DNA of 42,317 nucleotides, taken from positions 1 to 42,317 of IMG/VR virus record IMGVR_UViG_3300017782_000046; one strand, written 5' to 3'. Position 1 is the stretch's first letter. Each line of letters starts with the position of its first letter. Both the position numbers and the translations under genes were made by a program. Shown here one piece after another: positions 38,672 through 42,317 of this stretch. Under the pieces are notes generated by a model. It was not told where the DNA came from and ran no database searches. It worked only from the letters and a program-made list of their open reading frames with translations. This DNA is from a virus.

Positions 38672-39160
38672 TTAATCTTTTCCTTCAATTGGTGTATCTT
38701 TAAAAGGATCGTTTGCTGTGTCTCTATTATTCTCATCAAACTTTTTATCTTTTAAATGTTTTTGTAGTTCAGCAGTTGAACCTACAAACAAAGCATTCTT
38801 AATGTTATTAGTTGTCTTGTTCGGTACATCTTTTAGTTTAGATAATTTACTTTGTAAGTCTTGTAATTTATCAACGGTGTCGGCTACATTTTTAATTAAT
38901 GCACCTGCGACTTCGTATGCTCTCGGGTGTTGCCCTTCTTTTGCAACATCTAAAATGCCTTGTATTGCGTCTTGTCCTCGTTCAATTAAATTATAGTAAT
39001 TCTCTCTACTATATTTGTAATCGTTTTCTATATCATCTTTCTTTGGGTCTTCAACTCTAGGTACAGGTACAGACTTCTCTTGCAACATTAAATCTGCTAC
39101 AGGAGTACTCTCTTCTTTGATACCTAAAATATTATTTACTTTGTCTTCTAGTTTACCCAT
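38672..39160 (-). CDS. 16: terminase small subunit (T4 gp16)
   Basis: A 162-residue helical protein. The central DDIENDYKYSRENYYNLIERGQDAIQGILDVAKEGQHPRAYEVAGALIKNVADTVDKLQDLQSKLSKL matches gp16 of marine T4-like phages. It regulates gp17 and recognises DNA for packaging. Overlaps the upstream oxygenase gene by eight bases. Confidence 0.93.
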   Translation of the reverse strand: MGKLEDKVNNILGIKEESTPVADLMLQEKSVPVPRVEDPKKDDIENDYKYSRENYYNLIERGQDAIQGILDVAKEGQHPRAYEVAGALIKNVADTVDKLQDLQSKLSKLKDVPNKTTNNIKNALFVGSTAELQKHLKDKKFDENNRDTANDPFKDTPIEGKD

Positions 39161-39785
39161 TGTTTACAATCCTAAAGTTTGTATTTAAAACTATTCTATT
39201 ATTATATGCACTTGGATTACTACTTGCGTGAAATCTCCATCCATTAAAAATTACACAACGATTTGCTTTTGGTTCAACTCTCTTTGCAATAGTTAATTTT
39301 TCTGGTTTCTTATCTTTATTAAAAAACTCATTAAACAATACGGTATCACCATCTGTATCTTGTGGATAATAAATGCAAACAAGATGTTCTTCGTGTTCAT
39401 CATCAATATGTGCTATATTATACTGACCTTCTTTAAAGTCAGGATGTGGAAACATTAAATTAAATTTTGCTCTTAACAATTCTACTTTATCAAAGTCTTT
39501 AGTTAACAGACCTGCTTTACCAACCATTTCAGATAACGAATGTTTTATCGGTTCAATAGCAGGATTTTGTGGACCTTTTTGAGGTTGATTATGTAAATAA
39601 ACTCTATGTACCATTTGTGTAGATGAAAATGTATTCTCATCTTTCATAATACCTTTATTGTCCATTTGATTAGGTAGAATATCCATAGATAGGATATATG
39701 CTAACCTTGTAATGTTTTGTTGAAAGCTATTATTTACAACTTCTGGTAAAACATTGTCTAATACTAGTATATCTTCTTTGTTCAT
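39153..39785 (-). CDS. 2OG-Fe(II) oxygenase in the virion gene run
   Basis: A 210-residue oxygenase. Iron ligands are H126-I-D128 in QYNIAHIDDEHEEHLVCIYYPQDTDGDTVLF and H186 in CVIFNGWRFHASSNP; R197 in NNRIVLNTNF should bind 2-oxoglutarate. This is a prolyl-hydroxylase-like arrangement. A 2OG oxygenase between genes 15 and 16 is a repeated feature of marine T4-like phages. Its position suggests a late role, perhaps hydroxylating a virion protein, but substrate is unknown. It lies 12 bases after gene 15. Confidence 0.9.
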   Translation of the reverse strand: MNKEDILVLDNVLPEVVNNSFQQNITRLAYILSMDILPNQMDNKGIMKDENTFSSTQMVHRVYLHNQPQKGPQNPAIEPIKHSLSEMVGKAGLLTKDFDKVELLRAKFNLMFPHPDFKEGQYNIAHIDDEHEEHLVCIYYPQDTDGDTVLFNEFFNKDKKPEKLTIAKRVEPKANRCVIFNGWRFHASSNPSAYNNRIVLNTNFRIVNNG

Positions 39786-39797
39786 TTTTGCCTCTCA

Positions 39798-40610
39798 TTA
39801 TGTATCACTTCCACTTGTTGGATCATATTTCTTTCCATCATTGAAGAATGATATATTTGTTGTGAATCCAAAATCGTCACCAGGTTTTGCTGTCGTAGGA
39901 TTCGGTGTTATCACTATTCTTTCTTCTCTTGCTTTATCTATTGTATCTGTACCAAGGTCTGTTTGTACTTTTCTAACAACACCTTGATTTGAAGATGGTC
40001 CATATAGATAAGTTTTTGCAGTAAAGTTAATCGTATAAATTACTGCTCTTCTTGTATTAAAGTCTCCGTCATAATTATCTTCGTATGCAATGTCGCCTAT
40101 AACAATAGGTACATCACGCTTAATATTTAAGTCTGGTATCATATTTATAGTCACCGTATAATCAGGTTGAAAATACGGAACTATCTGTTCCATAATCTGT
40201 AATCCGTTTTCTGCTGTTGCAGTAAAGATAAACAAAGAATAAGTTATATTATACGGAACAGGTGTATAATTAAACTTCATATTGTTTTGTTGAAAAGAAG
40301 TAGAACCATCATCTGTTGTTGTTCTAGTTTTTGTCAACTTATTTAATTTTCTACTAGGGTCATATTGCAGACCAGATATTTCAAAACCCATACGAGGTAG
40401 AATAGTTGAAAATTGTGTATCTTGCAAGTCAGGTTGTTGTGTTAATCTTGTAATAAACTTTTCTTTAGGTGCATATGCAAGAGGCACCGTAAATCGTTTT
40501 ACAACTGAACCATTTGCGTCTTTTGTTTGTACAACAATCTTATTAAAAATCTGACCAAATGCAATAGTCAGTTTTCTTAATCCTTCGTTATAAAAATGTG
40601 TTCCGAACAT
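39798..40610 (-). CDS. 15: tail sheath stabiliser (T4 gp15)
   Basis: A 270-residue tail terminator that caps the sheath and tube. MFGTHFYNEGLRKLTIAFGQIFNKIVV, RFTVPLAYAPKEKFITRL, ILPRMGFEISGLQYDPSRKLNKL, PYNITYSLFIFTATAENGLQIMEQIVPYFQPDYTVTINMIPDLNIKRDVPIVI are recognisable gp15 segments. Overlaps gene 14 by one base (TAATG type). Confidence 0.96.
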   Translation of the reverse strand: MFGTHFYNEGLRKLTIAFGQIFNKIVVQTKDANGSVVKRFTVPLAYAPKEKFITRLTQQPDLQDTQFSTILPRMGFEISGLQYDPSRKLNKLTKTRTTTDDGSTSFQQNNMKFNYTPVPYNITYSLFIFTATAENGLQIMEQIVPYFQPDYTVTINMIPDLNIKRDVPIVIGDIAYEDNYDGDFNTRRAVIYTINFTAKTYLYGPSSNQGVVRKVQTDLGTDTIDKAREERIVITPNPTTAKPGDDFGFTTNISFFNDGKKYDPTSGSDT

Positions 40611-41449
40611 TACTTAACATCTCCAAATGGGTTACTTTCTGTAAAGTCTAATATATCATCTGTCACCGTTGCAGTATCAAAACCAGCAGCCGAATCTAAA
40701 TCTAAATTATCAGCGTAAACAGATTTTGTTTGTATACTTGTAGCGGCGTCTCCGTCTGTAGTAATATCATCAAATTCTTCTTGTATTACATATTGAGGAT
40801 TACCATTTGCGTCACCTTGTTCTAATTGTAAGAAACCAGAATAAGAAGACTGATTTAGTGTACCATCTTCAAGTCTAAATTGATATTGTAAACTTGTATC
40901 TAATGATAGTCTATCATCTGCTGAATCTATATCACCAATTCCTGTATTAAACTCTTCACTTGAATATTCAAAAGTTTTACATCTTAATTTGTAAACAGGT
41001 AAAGAACCTAATTGAAAGAAAGGCTCTTGGTCTTCAACAAATGAAACTTCAAAAAACTTGTTCATTAAAGGATAGTAAATTACATCACCTTCGTTAGGTC
41101 TACCATCTACTACCAAGTTTGCAGTATCATCAACTTGTTCTTGGAATCTTCTCTTTGCAATTACAAAAGTTGTATCGTCTCTTACTTCTAAACCAAACTT
41201 ACTAATTATTTCTTGTTCACCTTGGAATCCTTCTACCGTTTCAAAATACATTTCAACTAGATACGACTCGTCAAACCTAGACGCAGAGTCTTCGCCTAGA
41301 ATTAAATCTCTATTGACAAGAGTTCTTGGTAAATAGTAAACAGCGTGACCATAGATTTTTAAATTTTCAACGATTAAATCTTCTATTAATCTTTTCTCAT
41401 TTTGACTACCTATGCCATCGCCGCCTTGAAAGTAATGATTAACGGCCAT
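40610..41449 (-). CDS. 14: neck protein (T4 gp14)
   Basis: A 279-residue neck protein. The start MAVNHYFQGGDGIGSQNEKRLIEDLIVENLKIYGHAVYYLPRTLVNRDLILGEDSASRFDESYLVEMYFETVEGFQGEQEIISKFGLEVRDDTTFVIAKRRF is typical of gp14. With gp13 it completes the DNA-filled head and binds the tail. Confidence 0.96.
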   Translation of the reverse strand: MAVNHYFQGGDGIGSQNEKRLIEDLIVENLKIYGHAVYYLPRTLVNRDLILGEDSASRFDESYLVEMYFETVEGFQGEQEIISKFGLEVRDDTTFVIAKRRFQEQVDDTANLVVDGRPNEGDVIYYPLMNKFFEVSFVEDQEPFFQLGSLPVYKLRCKTFEYSSEEFNTGIGDIDSADDRLSLDTSLQYQFRLEDGTLNQSSYSGFLQLEQGDANGNPQYVIQEEFDDITTDGDAATSIQTKSVYADNLDLDSAAGFDTATVTDDILDFTESNPFGDVK

Positions 41450-41456
41450 TTTATTT

Positions 41457-42263
41457 TTATCCTATTAACATTGCTGGGTTTAATTCAAACGAGCTTCTAA
41501 TTTCTGCTTCTAATTTTTCTACATCTTGTAGTGCTTCAGAATAGATTTGTTGTCCGTTTAATGTAACCCCACCAATCATTGCTACTCCATTAAATTTAGA
41601 GAGGTTGGCACCCCATTGTTTTTTAACTAATGCAGTTGTGTATCTCTTTAACCAAATGTCATCATATACATCTGTATAAGTGTCTGGGTCTAGTTTTCTG
41701 TATGCGTCAATAACTAGATACTCACCAACTGCTAAGTCGCTTCCCCAATCCATATCAATGTGTAATTTATTGTCGTGTTGATTAAACCTTAATGGTTTTT
41801 CACCAACTAATATATGGTCTAGGAAATCTAATTGTCTCATTACAATATCATAGTTGATAACACTTGTAGATGAGAAATCGTAAAGGTCATTTAATCTTAA
41901 TTGATACCTAACATCAAATAAGTTCAGACTACCTTTATTAGAAAAAGGAAATATGTTAGTAACCGATACAATTGAATCAGGAACAACGATATAACCGTTT
42001 CCTGTTTTCCAAGTTGTGGTTACAGAATTTTTTGTAGCACCTTCAGAAGTATCTGTATTAATTCTATTATAATCTGCCTGTGTGTATTGATATTTTAAAT
42101 ATACTCTTTTGATACCGTCATAGTGATATTGTTGATAATATTGTATTGCTTCATCAACTCTATCGTCTACTTGGTCGTCATCAACATTAATTTCAATAAC
42201 AGGATGTCCCAATGCTCTCTTTGCATATGAGATAAGTGTCTGTCTAGTGTTAGGTATTGCCAT
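41457..42263 (-). CDS. 13: neck protein (T4 gp13)
   Basis: A 268-residue neck protein. RQTLISYAKRALGHPVIEINVDDDQVDDRVDEAIQYYQQYHYDGIKRVYLKYQYTQ and ALVKKQWGANLSKFNGVAMIGGVTLNGQQIYSEALQDVEKLEAEIRSSFELNPAMLIG match gp13 of marine T4-like phages. First of the virion run 13-14-15-16-17-18-19-20 in this window, with a late box upstream and an AAAGGAAT ribosome site. Confidence 0.96.
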   Translation of the reverse strand: MAIPNTRQTLISYAKRALGHPVIEINVDDDQVDDRVDEAIQYYQQYHYDGIKRVYLKYQYTQADYNRINTDTSEGATKNSVTTTWKTGNGYIVVPDSIVSVTNIFPFSNKGSLNLFDVRYQLRLNDLYDFSSTSVINYDIVMRQLDFLDHILVGEKPLRFNQHDNKLHIDMDWGSDLAVGEYLVIDAYRKLDPDTYTDVYDDIWLKRYTTALVKKQWGANLSKFNGVAMIGGVTLNGQQIYSEALQDVEKLEAEIRSSFELNPAMLIG

Positions 42264-42288
42264 AGTTTTATTCCTTTATCTTTAGCAA

Positions 42289-42296
42289 TATTTATA
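42289..42296 (-). promoter_or_regulatory. late promoter box for gene 13
   Basis: Perfect TATAAATA on the minus strand, 26 bases before the ATG. It probably drives the neck, terminase and tail genes. Confidence 0.8.
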
Positions 42297-42317
42297 ATTT
42301 TCCGTGAGGGTCGCTAT

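Noticed and set aside
1-42317. CRISPR array, insertion sequence, integrase or attachment site
   Set aside because: No regularly spaced repeats, transposase or integrase motifs were seen; the gene content is that of a lytic T4-like phage.

Overview
The window is a 42.3 kb piece of a T4-like (myovirus-type, contractile-tailed) bacteriophage genome. Essentially every gene lies on the minus strand, so transcription runs from high to low coordinates. The DNA is AT-rich, genes overlap by a few bases (TAATG and ATGA junctions), and T4 core proteins are recognisable throughout. The accessory genes (small heat-shock protein, ribosomal protein bS21, peptide deformylase, 2-oxoglutarate oxygenases, CobS/CobT-like ATPase and VWA pair, ferredoxin, peroxiredoxin) are typical of marine T4-like phages of cyanobacteria and SAR11-type alphaproteobacteria. 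No photosynthesis gene is present here. A pelagic heterotroph such as Pelagibacter is my best inference for the host, but the window does not prove it.

Reading in the direction of transcription from the right edge: (1) virion genes, 42263 down to 26256: neck 13, 14, sheath stabiliser 15, a 2OG-Fe(II) oxygenase, terminase 16 and 17, sheath 18, tube 19, portal 20, four small proteins, prohead protease 21, scaffold 22, major capsid protein 23, a strong terminator, an AlkB-like membrane di-iron oxygenase, another terminator, and a second tube-fold protein. T4-type late boxes (TATAAATA) precede genes 13, 21, 22, the AlkB-like gene and the tube-fold gene. (2) Recombination and late transcription, 26191 to 20278: uvsY, uvsW, a Sm-like protein, late sigma factor 55, and 47 and 46 (Mre11/Rad50-like nuclease). 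(3) An accessory enzyme run continuous with 55-47-46: peptide deformylase, an aspartyl-hydroxylase-like oxygenase, a PLP enzyme, a second 2OG oxygenase and an unusual methyltransferase. (4) Small unknown genes and a TSPPY methyltransferase, 16179 to 14440. (5) A VWA/HEXXH metallopeptidase-like protein and a MoxR/CobS-like AAA+ ATPase, each with its own consensus sigma-70 promoter and sharing an identical 15-base leader. (6) DUF3310, bS21, a 341-base non-coding stretch that looks like a structured RNA, Hsp20 and peroxiredoxin. (7) The replication block 45, 44, 62, regA, then an ATP-grasp/retropepsin-like fusion, a second Sm-like protein, a ferredoxin, DNA polymerase 43, a tiny membrane protein, a GNAT acetyltransferase and an MT-A70 methyltransferase at the left edge.

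Regulation is unusually legible. At least eight minus-strand promoters fit TTGACA-17-TATAAT and precede early or middle genes. Late boxes precede virion genes. Two genes (hsp20 and the AlkB-like gene) have hybrids in which a TTGACA lies 17-18 bases upstream of TATAAATA. One near-consensus sigma-70 promoter points the other way, on the plus strand beside gene 55, and would make an antisense or small RNA. The points most worth a second look are the structured RNA between bS21 and Hsp20, the plus-strand promoter, the ATP-grasp/retropepsin fusion, the paired MoxR/VWA module, the AlkB-like enzyme with one substituted metal-ligand histidine, and the deformylase-oxygenase-PLP-methyltransferase run. 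All family calls are from reading motifs by eye; no database search was run.
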